This document shows positions 9,119 through 20,485 of a DNA stretch of 64,000 nt, piece by piece. Under the pieces are notes generated by a model. It ran no database searches, was not told where the DNA came from, and was given only the letters and a program-made list of their open reading frames with translations. Each line of letters starts with the position of its first letter. Position 1 is the first letter of the stretch. The translations under genes and the position numbers were made by a program. Origin of the DNA: Methylosinus sp. LW4 (GTDB lineage: Bacteria > Pseudomonadota > Alphaproteobacteria > Rhizobiales > Beijerinckiaceae); assembly GCF_000379125.1 (NCBI RefSeq), contig NZ_KB900626.1:1932667-1996666 (forward strand). The letters run 5' to 3'.

Positions 9119-10210
9119 ATGCGCTGGTCGCTCACGCTCGGCTCGTTCAAGGGCACGGCCGTCCGCATTCACATCACTTTTCTGCTGCTGCTCGCCTGGA
9201 TCGGCTTTTCCGCCTATCGCAGCGGCGGCGCGCAGGCGGCGCGCGACAGCGTGATCTTCATCACGCTCATTTTCGCCTGCGTCGTGCTGCATGAGTTCGG
9301 CCATATTCTGATGGCGCGGCGCTTCGGCATTCTCTCGACCGAGGTCACGCTGCTGCCGATCGGCGGCGTCGCCAATCTCGACCATATGCCGGAAAAGCCC
9401 TCTCAAGAGCTGCTGGTCGCGCTCGCCGGGCCGATGGTGAACATCGTCATCGCCACAGTCCTGTTCGTCGCGCTCGGCGCCTTCCAGCCGGAGACGCTGG
9501 CGCAGCTCGACGATCCGCATCTCAACGTCCTCGCGCGTCTCGCCGCCGCAAATCTGTTTCTGGCGCTGTTCAACATGATCCCGGCCTTCCCCATGGACGG
9601 CGGCCGCGTGCTGCGCGCCGCGCTCGCAATGTGGCTGCCGCGCGGAAAGGCGACGCGCATCGCCGCCTCCATCGGCCAAGGCTTCGCCTTCGCGCTCGGC
9701 TTCTTGGGGCTGTTCGGCAATCCCATGCTCGTCTTCATCGCCATTTTCGTCTACATCGCCGCCAGCGGCGAGGCGCAGATGACGGTCGCGAGCGAGGCCG
9801 CGCGCGGCCTCACCGTCGCCGACGCCATGGAGACCCGCATCGCCGCTATTGCCTGGGGCGCCGATCTCGGCGAGGCGGTCGAGACTCTGCTCGCGACCTC
9901 GCAGGACCAGTTTCCGGTGGTCGCGGGGGATGGCCGCTTCATGGGTCTGCTCGACCGCTCGGACATAATCGAGGCGCTGAAGGCCGACGACCGCAGCGCG
10001 CCGATCGCCCCCCATGTGCAGCGCGACGCCCCCACCGTGAGCGTGGCCGCGCCGCTGGACGAAACGATCGAGAAATTCGCCGGCGCCTCGGCCATGGGCG
10101 TGCTGGGCGCCGATGGCGCGCTGGTCGGCCTGCTGACGCGCCAGAGCATCGGCGAGATCATGCTGATCGCCAATCTGCGGCCGGATTGGCGGCTGGGCCG
10201 GCGCGGCTGA
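9119..10210 (+). CDS. Site-2 protease family (M50) metalloprotease with CBS domains
   Basis: A 363-residue intramembrane zinc protease. The HEFGH zinc motif is near residue 58 in the second hydrophobic segment, and the downstream zinc ligand lies in NMIPAFPMDGG near residue 155. Further membrane segments follow. From about residue 230 there is a cytoplasmic tail of two CBS-like repeats (QDQFPVVAGDGRFMGLLD and SAMGVLGADGALVGLL), which in this subgroup may sense adenine nucleotides. Substrate unknown. The start is placed at an ATG preceded by AGAGAGG; an in-frame extension of 21 codons upstream is less likely. It is flanked by the ldtR terminator and an inverted repeat, so it is probably transcribed alone. 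Confidence 0.85.
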   Translation: MRWSLTLGSFKGTAVRIHITFLLLLAWIGFSAYRSGGAQAARDSVIFITLIFACVVLHEFGHILMARRFGILSTEVTLLPIGGVANLDHMPEKPSQELLVALAGPMVNIVIATVLFVALGAFQPETLAQLDDPHLNVLARLAAANLFLALFNMIPAFPMDGGRVLRAALAMWLPRGKATRIAASIGQGFAFALGFLGLFGNPMLVFIAIFVYIAASGEAQMTVASEAARGLTVADAMETRIAAIAWGADLGEAVETLLATSQDQFPVVAGDGRFMGLLDRSDIIEALKADDRSAPIAPHVQRDAPTVSVAAPLDETIEKFAGASAMGVLGADGALVGLLTRQSIGEIMLIANLRPDWRLGRRG

Positions 10211-10229
10211 ACCACGAGAGGCGCCGTCC

Positions 10230-10398
10230 TGGCCGGGCTTGTCCCGGCCATCCACGCCAAGCCATTGCGAAAGCAAAGGAAAGCGCCAGCCATCGACGGA
10301 TTTTCGTTCGACAGGCGCGCGGCGGGAGCTTCAGCTTCACGCCGAGCGTCCGAAACGCCTCGGCGCGGTGGCGTGGATGGCCGGGACAAGCCCGGCCA
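10230..10398. repeat. Perfect 29-bp inverted repeat pair flanking 111 bp
   Basis: Positions 10230-10258 are the exact reverse complement of 10370-10398; the arms include TGGCCGGGCTTGTCCCGG, itself a palindrome. The gap between the site-2 protease gene and trpG (about 340 bases) consists mostly of this structure and holds no gene. The arm sequence is of the palindromic-unit type common in rhizobial intergenic regions. Confidence 0.75.
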
Positions 10399-10547
10399 AG
10401 ACGACGCGGGGGCGAGGAGGATGTAAGCCCTCGACGGAGAGGCGCGCAGCGGCGCGAATGAATTGACTTGAGCGGCCGAAGAGCCGAAAAAATCGAGCCG
10501 CGGTGGGAGAGCAAGCCCACGCCGCCGAGAACCGGACCCAAGCGCGA

Positions 10548-11159
10548 ATGACAAAAGTCACGCTCATCGACAATTACGACAGCTTCACCTTCAACCTCGT
10601 GCATTATTTCGGCTCGCTCGGGGCCGAGGTGACGGTCAAGCGAAACGATGCGGTCTCGGTCGCCGAAGTGCTCGCCGCCGGCCCGGAGGCCATCGTGCTC
10701 TCGCCCGGCCCCTGCACGCCCAAGGAGGCGGGCATCTGCCTCGATCTCATCGCCGCGGCCTGGGCGACGATTCCGATTTTCGGCGTCTGCCTCGGCCATC
10801 AATCCATCGGCCTGTCCTTCGGCGGCGATGTGATCCGCGCGCCCCTGCCCGTGCACGGCAAGATGGCGACGATCCTGCACAAGGGCGAGACGATCTTCCG
10901 CGGCATAGAGGGGCCGTTCCAGGCGACGCGCTATCACTCTCTGATCGTCGCGCGCGAGACCTTGCCCTCCTGCCTGCGCGTCACCGCCGAGACGCCGGAC
11001 GGGCTCATCATGGGCCTCTCGCATGAGAGCGCGCCCGTGCATGGCGTGCAATTTCACCCCGAGAGCATCACCTCGGAGCATGGGCACAAGATTTTGCGCA
11101 ATTTCCTCGATCTCGCGCAGGAATGGAACGCGACGCGACGCCCCGCCAAAGTCGCGTGA
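10548..11159 (+). CDS. trpG: Anthranilate synthase component II (glutamine amidotransferase)
   Basis: Supplies ammonia from glutamine to TrpE. The 203-residue chain begins MTKVTLIDNYDSFTFNLVHY, the standard TrpG/PabA start. It carries the oxyanion loop LSPGPCTPKEAG, the nucleophile cysteine in GVCLGHQS near residue 80, and the catalytic His-Glu in GVQFHPESI near residue 170. An upstream in-frame ATG at 10503 would add 15 residues lacking family similarity, so the later start is used. It heads trpG-trpD-trpC-moaC-moeA; because it is separate from trpE, it may also serve PabB in folate synthesis. Confidence 0.95.
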   Translation: MTKVTLIDNYDSFTFNLVHYFGSLGAEVTVKRNDAVSVAEVLAAGPEAIVLSPGPCTPKEAGICLDLIAAAWATIPIFGVCLGHQSIGLSFGGDVIRAPLPVHGKMATILHKGETIFRGIEGPFQATRYHSLIVARETLPSCLRVTAETPDGLIMGLSHESAPVHGVQFHPESITSEHGHKILRNFLDLAQEWNATRRPAKVA

Positions 11160-11164
11160 ATCGC

Positions 11165-11224
11165 TGCGAGCCCGAAGGCTCGCGGTCCAGAGCCCGCCTT
11201 GGACCGCGAGCCTTGGGGCTCGCA
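11165..11224. repeat. Interrupted palindrome in the trpG-trpD gap
   Basis: TGCGAGCCC (11165-11173) and GGCTCGCGGTCCA (11177-11189) pair exactly with TGGACCGCGAGCC (11200-11212) and GGGCTCGCA (11216-11224). The result is a 22-bp stem with a symmetric three-base bulge and a ten-base loop. It occupies almost the whole gap and could shape trpG/trpD mRNA processing or simply be a mobile palindromic unit; the core TGCGAGCC recurs at 16003-16027. Confidence 0.75.
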
Positions 11225-11247
11225 TCCTTCAACCGAGATTTTCGGCC

Positions 11248-12261
11248 GTGACCGACCTCAAGCCCTATCTCGCATCCCTCGCCGCCGGCGCGACGCTCTC
11301 CCGGCAGGAGGCGCGCGCGGCGATCTCCACTGTGCTCGAAGGCGGCGCGACGCCAGCGCAGCTCGGCGCCTTTCTGATGGGCCTGCGCCAGCGCGGCGAG
11401 ACGGTGGACGAAATCATCGGCGCGGCGGAGGCCATGCGCGCGGCGATGGCGCCGGTCGCGGGCGCAACAGATGCGATCGACATTGTCGGAACCGGCGGCG
11501 ACGGCGCCGGAACCTATAATGTCTCCACACTGGCGGCGATCATCGTGGCCGGCTGCGGCGTGCGCGTCGCCAAGCATGGCGGAAGGGCCGCCTCCTCGCG
11601 CTCCGGCGCCAGCGACGTTCTGGCGGAGCTCGGCGTCAAGGTCGGCGGCGCGCCCGAGCACGCCGAATTTTGCCTCGCGGAAACAGGCATTTGCTTCATG
11701 GCGGCGGCGACGCATCACCCGGCCATGCGCCATGCCGCGCCGGTGCGCGGAGAGCTCGGCCTGCGCACGATCTTCAATCTGCTCGGCCCGCTGTGCAATC
11801 CAGCGCGGGTGGAGAAGCAGCTGCTCGGCGTCTCCTCGCGCGCGCTGCTGGAGCCGCTGGCGCGCGTGCTGGCGGAGCTGGGCGCAAAGCGCGTCTGGCT
11901 CGTCCATGGCGAGGACGGGCTCGACGAATTGACGACGACCGCGCCCTCTCATGTCGTCGCGCTCGAGGACGGCGCCGTCCGAAGCTTCACGGTGACGCCG
12001 GAGGAAGCAGGCTTGACGCGCGCTGAGCCGCAGGCGCTCGTCGGCGGCGATCCCGCCCATAACGCCCGCGCCCTGCGGGCCGTGCTCGCGGGGACGCGCG
12101 ACGCCTATCGCGACATCGCCGCGCTCAACGCTGCGGCGGCGCTGGTGGTGGCGGGAGCGGCGGCCGATCTTCGCGAGGGCGCGAATCTCGCCGCTCGGGC
12201 GCTGGACAGCGGCGCCGCGCAGGCCAAGCTCGAGGCGCTCATTCGCGTCTCCAATGCGTGA
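11248..12261 (+). CDS. trpD: Anthranilate phosphoribosyltransferase
   Basis: Transfers phosphoribose from PRPP to anthranilate. The 337-residue product shows the PRPP loop [14 protein letters not shown] near residue 78, the anthranilate-binding [15 protein letters not shown] near residue 105, [10 protein letters not shown] and [13 protein letters not shown]. The glycine in KHGG is asparagine in many homologues, a minor variation. I use the GTG giving [11 protein letters not shown], because the open frame upstream overlaps trpG and has no family similarity. It lies in the trpG-trpD-trpC order standard for alphaproteobacteria. Confidence 0.93.
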   Translation: MTDLKPYLASLAAGATLSRQEARAAISTVLEGGATPAQLGAFLMGLRQRGETVDEIIGAAEAMRAAMAPVAGATDAIDIVGTGGDGAGTYNVSTLAAIIVAGCGVRVAKHGGRAASSRSGASDVLAELGVKVGGAPEHAEFCLAETGICFMAAATHHPAMRHAAPVRGELGLRTIFNLLGPLCNPARVEKQLLGVSSRALLEPLARVLAELGAKRVWLVHGEDGLDELTTTAPSHVVALEDGAVRSFTVTPEEAGLTRAEPQALVGGDPAHNARALRAVLAGTRDAYRDIAALNAAAALVVAGAAADLREGANLAARALDSGAAQAKLEALIRVSNA

Positions 12262-12284
12262 GCGCGCCGCGCCAGCTGGAAATG

Positions 12285-12310
12285 CTTCGTGTCCTTCGTG
12301 TGTTCGTGGT
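12285..12310. repeat. Short TTCGTG-type intergenic repeat before trpC
   Basis: CTTCGTGTCCTTCGTGTGTT and the following CGTGGT form a degenerate repetition of TTCGTG(T). Read on the reverse strand it gives the [13 protein letters not shown] pattern often found in spurious proteins from many phyla, so it belongs to a widespread class of intergenic repeats rather than to trpC. Confidence 0.45.
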
Positions 12311-12347
12311 AGAAAAGCTGTGCAAGGCGCGAAGGACCGTGAGCGGC

Positions 12348-13172
12348 ATGACCGACATTCTGAGCAAGATCGAAGCCTATAAGCGAACGGAGATCGCCGA
12401 GGCCAAAGTGCGCATGCCGCTGGCGACGCTCGAGCGCAATGTGCGCGATCATGATCCGCCGCGCGGCTTCGTCCATGCGATCGAGGCCAAGCTCGCCGAG
12501 GGACGCATCGCGCTGATCGCCGAAATCAAGAAGGCGAGCCCGTCCAAAGGCGTGCTGCGCCATGATTTCGATCCGCCGGCGCTGGCGCGCGCCTATGAGG
12601 CCGGCGGCGCCGCCTGTCTCTCGGTGCTGACCGACGGCCCCTCTTTCCAGGGCAAGCTCGAGGATCTCGAGGCCGCGCGCAAGGCCGCCAATCTGCCGGC
12701 GATTCGCAAGGATTTCCTCTACGACCCCTATCAGGTCTTCGAGGCGCGCGCCCATGGCGCCGATTGCATTTTGATCATCATGGCCGCCGTGTCCGACGAG
12801 GAGGCCCTGCGCCTCAACACAACGGCGCATGATCTGCGCATGGATGTTCTCGTCGAGGTCCACAATGAGGAGGAGCTCGACCGCGCGCTGGCGCTGGAGA
12901 CGCGGCTCATCGGCGTGAACAATCGCAATCTGCATACGTTCGACGTCACGCTGGAGACGACCGAGCGGCTCGTCGAGCGCATCCCCAAGGACAGGATCAT
13001 CGTCGCCGAGAGCGGCATTGCGAGCCATGAGGATTGCCTGCGGCTCGAGAAGGCCGGCGTCTTCACCTTCCTCGTCGGAGAGAGCCTCGTTCGCAAGGAC
13101 GATGTGACGACGGCGACGCGCGAGCTGCTGCATGGCTCGGTCAAGGGCGATCACAGGCGGGCGCGCGCATAG
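12348..13172 (+). CDS. trpC: Indole-3-glycerol phosphate synthase
   Basis: Closes the indole ring from carboxyphenylamino-deoxyribulose phosphate in tryptophan synthesis. The 274-residue TIM barrel shows [13 protein letters not shown] (catalytic lysine), the second active-site lysine in [19 protein letters not shown] and VAESGI near the phosphate-binding end. The start at [12 protein letters not shown] matches the family; upstream in-frame codons lie in a repeat. Only two bases separate its stop from moaC, so the trp and molybdopterin genes are probably co-transcribed. Confidence 0.95.
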   Translation: MTDILSKIEAYKRTEIAEAKVRMPLATLERNVRDHDPPRGFVHAIEAKLAEGRIALIAEIKKASPSKGVLRHDFDPPALARAYEAGGAACLSVLTDGPSFQGKLEDLEAARKAANLPAIRKDFLYDPYQVFEARAHGADCILIIMAAVSDEEALRLNTTAHDLRMDVLVEVHNEEELDRALALETRLIGVNNRNLHTFDVTLETTERLVERIPKDRIIVAESGIASHEDCLRLEKAGVFTFLVGESLVRKDDVTTATRELLHGSVKGDHRRARA

Positions 13173-13174
13173 AC

Positions 13175-13669
13175 ATGGGCTCGCTGACGCATCTCTCGAA
13201 CAAGGGCGAAGCGCATATCGTCGACGTCTCCGACAAGGCGGAGACGAAACGCGTCGCCATCGCCCGCGGCGAGATCGTGATGGACGCCGCGACGCTCGCT
13301 CTCGCGGTCGAGGGGCAGGCGAAGAAGGGCGATGTGTTCGGCGTCGCCCGCGTCGCCGGCATTATGGCGGCGAAGAAGACTCATGAGCTGATCCCGCTCT
13401 GCCATCCTCTGCCCGTCACCAAGATCGCGGTCGATCTCGAGCCGGACGCCGATCTCCCCGGCGTGCGCGCGACGGCGGAGGTCTCCGTCACGGGCAAGAC
13501 CGGCGTGGAAATGGAGGCGCTGACCGCGGTCGGCGTCGCTCTATTGACGATCTACGACATGCTGAAGGCCGTCGATCGCGGCATGCGCATCGAGGGAATC
13601 GAGCTGGTCGAGAAACGCGGCGGACGCTCCGGCGAATGGCGTCGCGACGAAATGGACAAGAATGGCTGA
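13175..13669 (+). CDS. moaC: Cyclic pyranopterin monophosphate synthase
   Basis: Second step of molybdenum-cofactor synthesis, turning the MoaA product into cyclic pyranopterin monophosphate. The 164-residue protein has the family start [19 protein letters not shown], the active-site region [13 protein letters not shown] near residue 72, and the C-terminal [20 protein letters not shown] with the catalytic lysine. Length is typical. Its 3' end overlaps moeA by eight bases. The trpC-moaC-moeA neighbourhood is conserved in alphaproteobacteria. Confidence 0.95.
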   Translation: MGSLTHLSNKGEAHIVDVSDKAETKRVAIARGEIVMDAATLALAVEGQAKKGDVFGVARVAGIMAAKKTHELIPLCHPLPVTKIAVDLEPDADLPGVRATAEVSVTGKTGVEMEALTAVGVALLTIYDMLKAVDRGMRIEGIELVEKRGGRSGEWRRDEMDKNG

Positions 13670-14900
13670 CGACAAATTGCTGTCCGTGGACGAAGCTCTC
13701 GCCCGCGTGCTCGCCGGCGCGACGCGCCTCGCGGGCGAGGAGGAGGCTCCGCTCTTCAAAGCCCTCGGCCGCACATTGGCGAGGGACCTCGTCTCGCGCC
13801 GCACGCAGCCGCCGGTCGCGGTCTCCGCCATGGACGGCTATGCGCTGCGCGCCGCCGATCTCGCAGCGCCCGGCGCGCGGCTGAAGCTCGTCGGCGAGAG
13901 CGCCGCCGGCCATGGCTATGGCGCCGCGCTCGGCGCCGGCGAGACGGCGCGCATCTTCACCGGCGCGCCCGTGCCCGAGGGCGCCGATACGATCCTGCTG
14001 CAGGAGGACGCGACGGTGGACGCGGCCGGAATCGGCGCCGCCTCCCCGCCTCCGCCCGGCCGCCATATTCGCGAGCGCGGGCTCGATTTTCGCGAGGGCG
14101 ACCCCGCCCTCTTCGCCGGAACGCGCATCGGCCCCAGCGAGCTGGCGCTCGCCGCCGCCATCAATCATCCGCTGCTTCCCGTCGCGCGGCGCCCGCGCGT
14201 GGCGCTGATCGCCTCGGGCGACGAGCTGGTTCCGCCCGGCGCCGAGCCGGGCCCGGCGCAGATCATCGCCTGCAACGGCTATGCGGTGGCGGCCATCGCC
14301 GAAGCCGCCGGCGCCGAGGTCGTCGATCTCGGCATTTTCCGCGATGATATCGCCGAGCTGGAAAAAGCCCTCGAGCAGGCGCGCGCGGCCAAGGCCGATA
14401 TTGTGGTGACGCTTGGCGGCGCCTCGGTCGGCGATCACGATCTCTTGCGGCCGGCCCTCGCCCGCCAGGGCATGGCGCTCGACTTTTGGCGCATCGCCAT
14501 GCGGCCGGGCAAGCCGCTGATCCATGGAACGCTGGGCGAGGCGCGCATATTGGGCCTGCCGGGCAATCCGGTGGCGGCTTTCGTCTGCGCGCTGGTCTTC
14601 CTCGGCCCGCTCATTCGCGCGCTGCAAGGCGATCCGCGCGCGGGGTCGGACGAGACCGAGGCCGCCGTCGCCGGCGCGCCGCTGAAGCCCAACAAGGGCC
14701 GCCGCGACTATATGCGCGCGACGCTGTCGCGCGACGCCGAGGGCCGGCTCGTCGCCACGCCGCAAGCCTTGCAGGATTCCTCGCTGCTGACAGAGCTGGC
14801 GCGCTCGCAGGCGCTGCTCATCCGCGAGGCGGGAGACGGCGCTGTGGCGGCGGGCGGCCCCTGCCGGATTTTGCGCCTGCCGGGAGCTTTCGTCTCCTGA
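13662..14900 (+). CDS. moeA: Molybdopterin molybdenumtransferase
   Basis: Inserts molybdate into adenylated molybdopterin. The 412-residue protein has the expected order: [14 protein letters not shown] near residue 53, [17 protein letters not shown] near residue 92, the MoCF-binding core [12 protein letters not shown] and [10 protein letters not shown] near residues 185-255, and IAMRPGKP with [10 protein letters not shown] near residues 280-300. A beta-barrel C-terminal domain completes it. It overlaps moaC by eight bases. In related genomes lexA often follows moeA; here a palindromic repeat and a DUF3592 gene follow instead. Confidence 0.95.
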   Translation: MADDKLLSVDEALARVLAGATRLAGEEEAPLFKALGRTLARDLVSRRTQPPVAVSAMDGYALRAADLAAPGARLKLVGESAAGHGYGAALGAGETARIFTGAPVPEGADTILLQEDATVDAAGIGAASPPPPGRHIRERGLDFREGDPALFAGTRIGPSELALAAAINHPLLPVARRPRVALIASGDELVPPGAEPGPAQIIACNGYAVAAIAEAAGAEVVDLGIFRDDIAELEKALEQARAAKADIVVTLGGASVGDHDLLRPALARQGMALDFWRIAMRPGKPLIHGTLGEARILGLPGNPVAAFVCALVFLGPLIRALQGDPRAGSDETEAAVAGAPLKPNKGRRDYMRATLSRDAEGRLVATPQALQDSSLLTELARSQALLIREAGDGAVAAGGPCRILRLPGAFVS

Positions 14901-14919
14901 GACGCGCGGACCTGAAATC

Positions 14920-15038
14920 CCCTCATGCCGAGGAGGCGCCACAGGCGCCGCCTCGAGGCGCGAGGGGCTCGAGAAGGCGGAACCCAATGGCTCCGCGCGC
15001 TTCGAGACGGCCGCCTCGCGGGCACCTCGGCATGAGGG
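14920..15038. repeat. Palindromic repeat element after moeA
   Basis: CCCTCATGCCGAGG (14920-14933) and CCTCGGCATGAGGG (15025-15038) are perfect 14-bp inverted arms. They enclose GC-rich, internally self-complementary sequence including GGCGCCGCCTCGAGGCGC-like stretches. This is the large hairpin type of interspersed repeat seen across rhizobial genomes. It fills the gap between moeA and the next gene. Confidence 0.65.
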
Positions 15039-15128
15039 AGGGTCGGCGGCTATGTGAAGGGGCGTCTACAGCCCAGTCTTTTACTGTCATTCGCTCGTCG
15101 CCGATCTCGCGCAGGCGATAGTCCGTGG

Positions 15129-15992
15129 ATGGCAGGCCGATTTTCCTGCTACAATCGAATCGTCATCGTCAGCAGCAATTGCGGGAAATTTCTTTTGGGA
15201 GCCGATTGGAAACCTCCGGTCGAGTTAGCGCAGCCAATCCCACGGGCGGTGAAAAAGAGCCCGTTTTATATCGCTATGCTTCGTATGCAGATGTTGATCT
15301 GCTTCGGAGTAGCGATCGGAATGCCCGGGACCACCGCGTATGCGAAGTGGCAAGCCTATCTTCTGCAAACACGCGGCCTTTCGGCCAAGGGGCATGTGAT
15401 AGGAGTTTTAGACCACACCAAGCGACGAAATAGATTACATTCGCTGTCTTATGAGTTTCAGATCGCGCCGGGCAAAACCGTGCAAGGTTCGGATGATGTC
15501 GATCAGAATTATTTTGATCAATTGTCCACTGGATCGCTCGTCGAAATCATCTACGACCCGCAAAAGCCCGAGCGCTCGGCCATTCGTTATCCGGGAATAG
15601 AAGAAATTTTCGTCGTCTATCGTTCTTTCGAATTTACCCTTCCGATAGCCATCGGCGCTCTTGCCGTTTACGGCGCGACCGTCTGGCTGTGGCGACGTCA
15701 ATATACGCGTGAGGCGCGGCTGCTGAGGAACGGCGAAGCGGTTCCAGCAATCGTTACGAACGTTCGACGGCGGTCATTCAATGGCTCTTACTGGATTATT
15801 TTCGATTATCGCCTGCGAGACGACGGCCCCAATCATCCGGTAAGGAAGTATAGGATCGGCTCCCGCACTGCGTCTGAGCTGGAAGACTATGCTCGCTCGG
15901 CGACAGACCAACCTGTCGCACTGGTCGACCCCCTCAACCACAGCCGCAGCCAGTTGTATGTGCGGGGATATGGCATCGCGACGCTGGTCTGA
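15129..15992 (+). CDS. DUF3592 domain membrane protein
   Basis: About 287 residues with two predicted membrane segments, near residues 55-75 (LICFGVAIGMPGTTAYAKW) and 175-195 (FTLPIAIGALAVYGATVWLW). Between them lies a DUF3592-type beta domain (KGHVIGVLDHTKRRNR to VEIIYDPQKPERSAI), a pattern of proteins that recur in bacteria without known role. A second, weaker copy of the fold follows the second membrane segment. GC is lower than in neighbouring genes, hinting at separate origin. The start is uncertain: ATG at 15129 or 15276, neither with a strong ribosome site. Confidence 0.6.
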   Translation: MAGRFSCYNRIVIVSSNCGKFLLGADWKPPVELAQPIPRAVKKSPFYIAMLRMQMLICFGVAIGMPGTTAYAKWQAYLLQTRGLSAKGHVIGVLDHTKRRNRLHSLSYEFQIAPGKTVQGSDDVDQNYFDQLSTGSLVEIIYDPQKPERSAIRYPGIEEIFVVYRSFEFTLPIAIGALAVYGATVWLWRRQYTREARLLRNGEAVPAIVTNVRRRSFNGSYWIIFDYRLRDDGPNHPVRKYRIGSRTASELEDYARSATDQPVALVDPLNHSRSQLYVRGYGIATLV

Positions 15993-16002
15993 AGTCCTGT
16001 TC

Positions 16003-16027
16003 GATTGCGAGCCTCGGGCTCGCAATC
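16003..16027. repeat. Perfect short palindrome downstream of the DUF3592 gene
   Basis: GATTGCGAGCC, a three-base spacer, and GGCTCGCAATC form an 11-bp perfect hairpin 11 bases after the stop codon. There is no T-run. The rest of the 303-base gap before gyrB holds no gene that I can see. The arm shares TGCGAGCC with the trpG-trpD palindrome. Confidence 0.6.
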
Positions 16028-16106
16028 GTCGATCGGGCGCGCGCGACCAGCCTTGCAGCAAAATCGGACGCGCCGAGGTCGCACGCCCCGAAAAGCCGGG
16101 ACATGA

Positions 16107-18725
<2,619 letters not shown>

Positions 18726-18751
18726 TGATCGAAACTGACCGATAATGCAAA

Positions 18752-18806
18752 AGTCTGACTCTTCAGGGAAGTAGTATGACTCATTTGGCGGAAAACGTCG
18801 ACTCCC
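18752..18806. repeat. Left (gyrB-proximal) transposon end: three TnsB-type sites
   Basis: AGTCTGACTCTT at 18752, AGTATGACTCAT at 18773 and ACGTCGACTCCC at 18795 are spaced 21-23 bases apart in one orientation. The same motif appears in the opposite orientation at 37726-37791. Multiple spaced ~20-bp sites at both ends are characteristic of Tn7-family ends bound by TnsB. The remaining sequence up to the dGTPase start at 19028 shows no gene. Confidence 0.7.
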
Positions 18807-19027
18807 TTTTTTCGCCGGCGTCAAGATGCTCGCAAAGGTTGCGTGGCTGAAGCGTAGGGTTTGGTCGGCTCCGCGAGAAGGCCGCTAGTCGAAGGAGTTT
18901 CCTCCACAGCATTTGTCCGCCTGAGATGACCCTTTTTCCACTTCCAAATTGCGAACAAAAGAGCGAGTCTCCATACCGTCGAGGTCTAGCTTTTCATCTA
19001 TGCGTCGTGTCCTCGGGGAACCGTATC

Positions 19028-20485
19028 ATGTGCTCGAAACGATTGGATTGGCGTAAGCTGCTGAACGACGACCGTCGCAAGCCGCCGAAGGATCCAAATC
19101 AGCCTCGAAAGATCGACGAGCACAGGATTGAACTCGAACGCGACTACGATCGCATCCTGTTTTCGACGCCAGTACGCCGACTGGCGGATAAAACGCAGGT
19201 CTTTCCTCTCGATCGGAACGATAGCGTTCGGACGCGGCTCACCCATAGCCATGAAGTGGCGAATCTGGCCCGCAGCATCGGGACTGCACTCGTCTACCAG
19301 CATGCCAGCGAGCTTGGCGTTCCGGCTGAGTTGCACCCGCACCGTTCCATTCCGTCGCTGCTGGGAGCGATAGGTCTGGCTCACGATTTAGGAAACCCGC
19401 CGTTTGGCCATCAAGGCGAGGACGCCATTCGAAGCTGGATCAAAAACAATGGGCGCCGATCTGAGAACGAGGACGGATTCGGAGTGTTCGATGTCGAGGG
19501 TTTGGACGAGGTCCACCGAAGGGATTTCCTAGCCTTTGAAGGAAACGCACAGGCTGTCCGTTTATTGACGCGGTTGCAAATCATAGACGACGAATTTGGG
19601 TTGAATATGACCTACGCGTTTCTTGCGGCGCTCTTGAAGTATCCAGTTTCATCGAACAATAGAATGGACGGCATACACTGCCGGAAGAAGTTTAATTTCT
19701 TCCAGTCGGAAGCTGATATCGTTCACGATGTGTGGGAGCGCACGGGATTAAGAGAAGGAGTTCGGCACCCACTCACGATTATTATGGAGGCATGCGACGA
19801 TATCGCATACTCTGTCATAGACATAGAAGATGCAGTTAAAAAGAGACTTATATCGGTATACGACGTGGTCGCTTGGCTAAATCATGAGGGAAAAGAGAAA
19901 GATGACGAAACAATTTTGAAACTGTGTCGAAAAGCAGAAGATAGGGACAAGGAATATAGGGGTAAAAAAAGAAACGTCCCACTATCATTCGACGAAGTGT
20001 GCGATATTTCGATGCAGATGTTTCGAGTCGATGCGATCGCTTCGATGGTCGTCGCCACCACTGAGGCGTTCGTCGCAAATATAGATATGATCCTCTCCGG
20101 TCAATTCGAGGGGGAGCTTCTCATGGAGTCCAAGGCATCGACACTGGCCAATGCCCTGAAGCATTTTGCAAAAACCAATGTGTACAAGCATCGGAGCATC
20201 CTTGAGATCGAATTGACCGGTCATGGAACGATCCATGCGCTGATGGACCTTTTCTGGTCTGCCATCATCGACAGAACGGATGCGGCAAACATCGACTCCA
20301 AGAGAGAGGATCCGTTCTCGAACTATGTTTTTTCACGGATTTCGGAGAACTATCGGCGGGCCGCCAACCTATCTAAGATGCCGATGAGGTATCGCGAACT
20401 CCAGCTCATGACCGACATGATTTCGGGCATGACCGACACCTACGCCGTGTCCCTCCTCAAGGACTTGGAGCGCTTCCGTGGCTGA
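19028..20485 (+). CDS. HD-domain deoxyguanosinetriphosphate triphosphohydrolase (dGTPase-like)
   Basis: Predicted to hydrolyse dNTPs to deoxynucleosides and triphosphate. The 485-residue product has the family start RIELERDYDRILFSTPVRRL near residue 33 and the metal-binding HD motifs: RLTHSHEV near residue 70 and GLAHDLGNPPFGHQGE near residue 116. A later conserved aspartate lies in EACDDIAYSVIDIEDA. The start at MCSKRLDWRKLL has GGGGAA upstream. It overlaps the next gene by eight bases, so the two form an operon. Composition is less GC-rich than gyrB. dGTPases can act in anti-phage defence by depleting dNTPs; that role here is inferred from the mobile cargo context. Confidence 0.88.
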   Translation: MCSKRLDWRKLLNDDRRKPPKDPNQPRKIDEHRIELERDYDRILFSTPVRRLADKTQVFPLDRNDSVRTRLTHSHEVANLARSIGTALVYQHASELGVPAELHPHRSIPSLLGAIGLAHDLGNPPFGHQGEDAIRSWIKNNGRRSENEDGFGVFDVEGLDEVHRRDFLAFEGNAQAVRLLTRLQIIDDEFGLNMTYAFLAALLKYPVSSNNRMDGIHCRKKFNFFQSEADIVHDVWERTGLREGVRHPLTIIMEACDDIAYSVIDIEDAVKKRLISVYDVVAWLNHEGKEKDDETILKLCRKAEDRDKEYRGKKRNVPLSFDEVCDISMQMFRVDAIASMVVATTEAFVANIDMILSGQFEGELLMESKASTLANALKHFAKTNVYKHRSILEIELTGHGTIHALMDLFWSAIIDRTDAANIDSKREDPFSNYVFSRISENYRRAANLSKMPMRYRELQLMTDMISGMTDTYAVSLLKDLERFRG

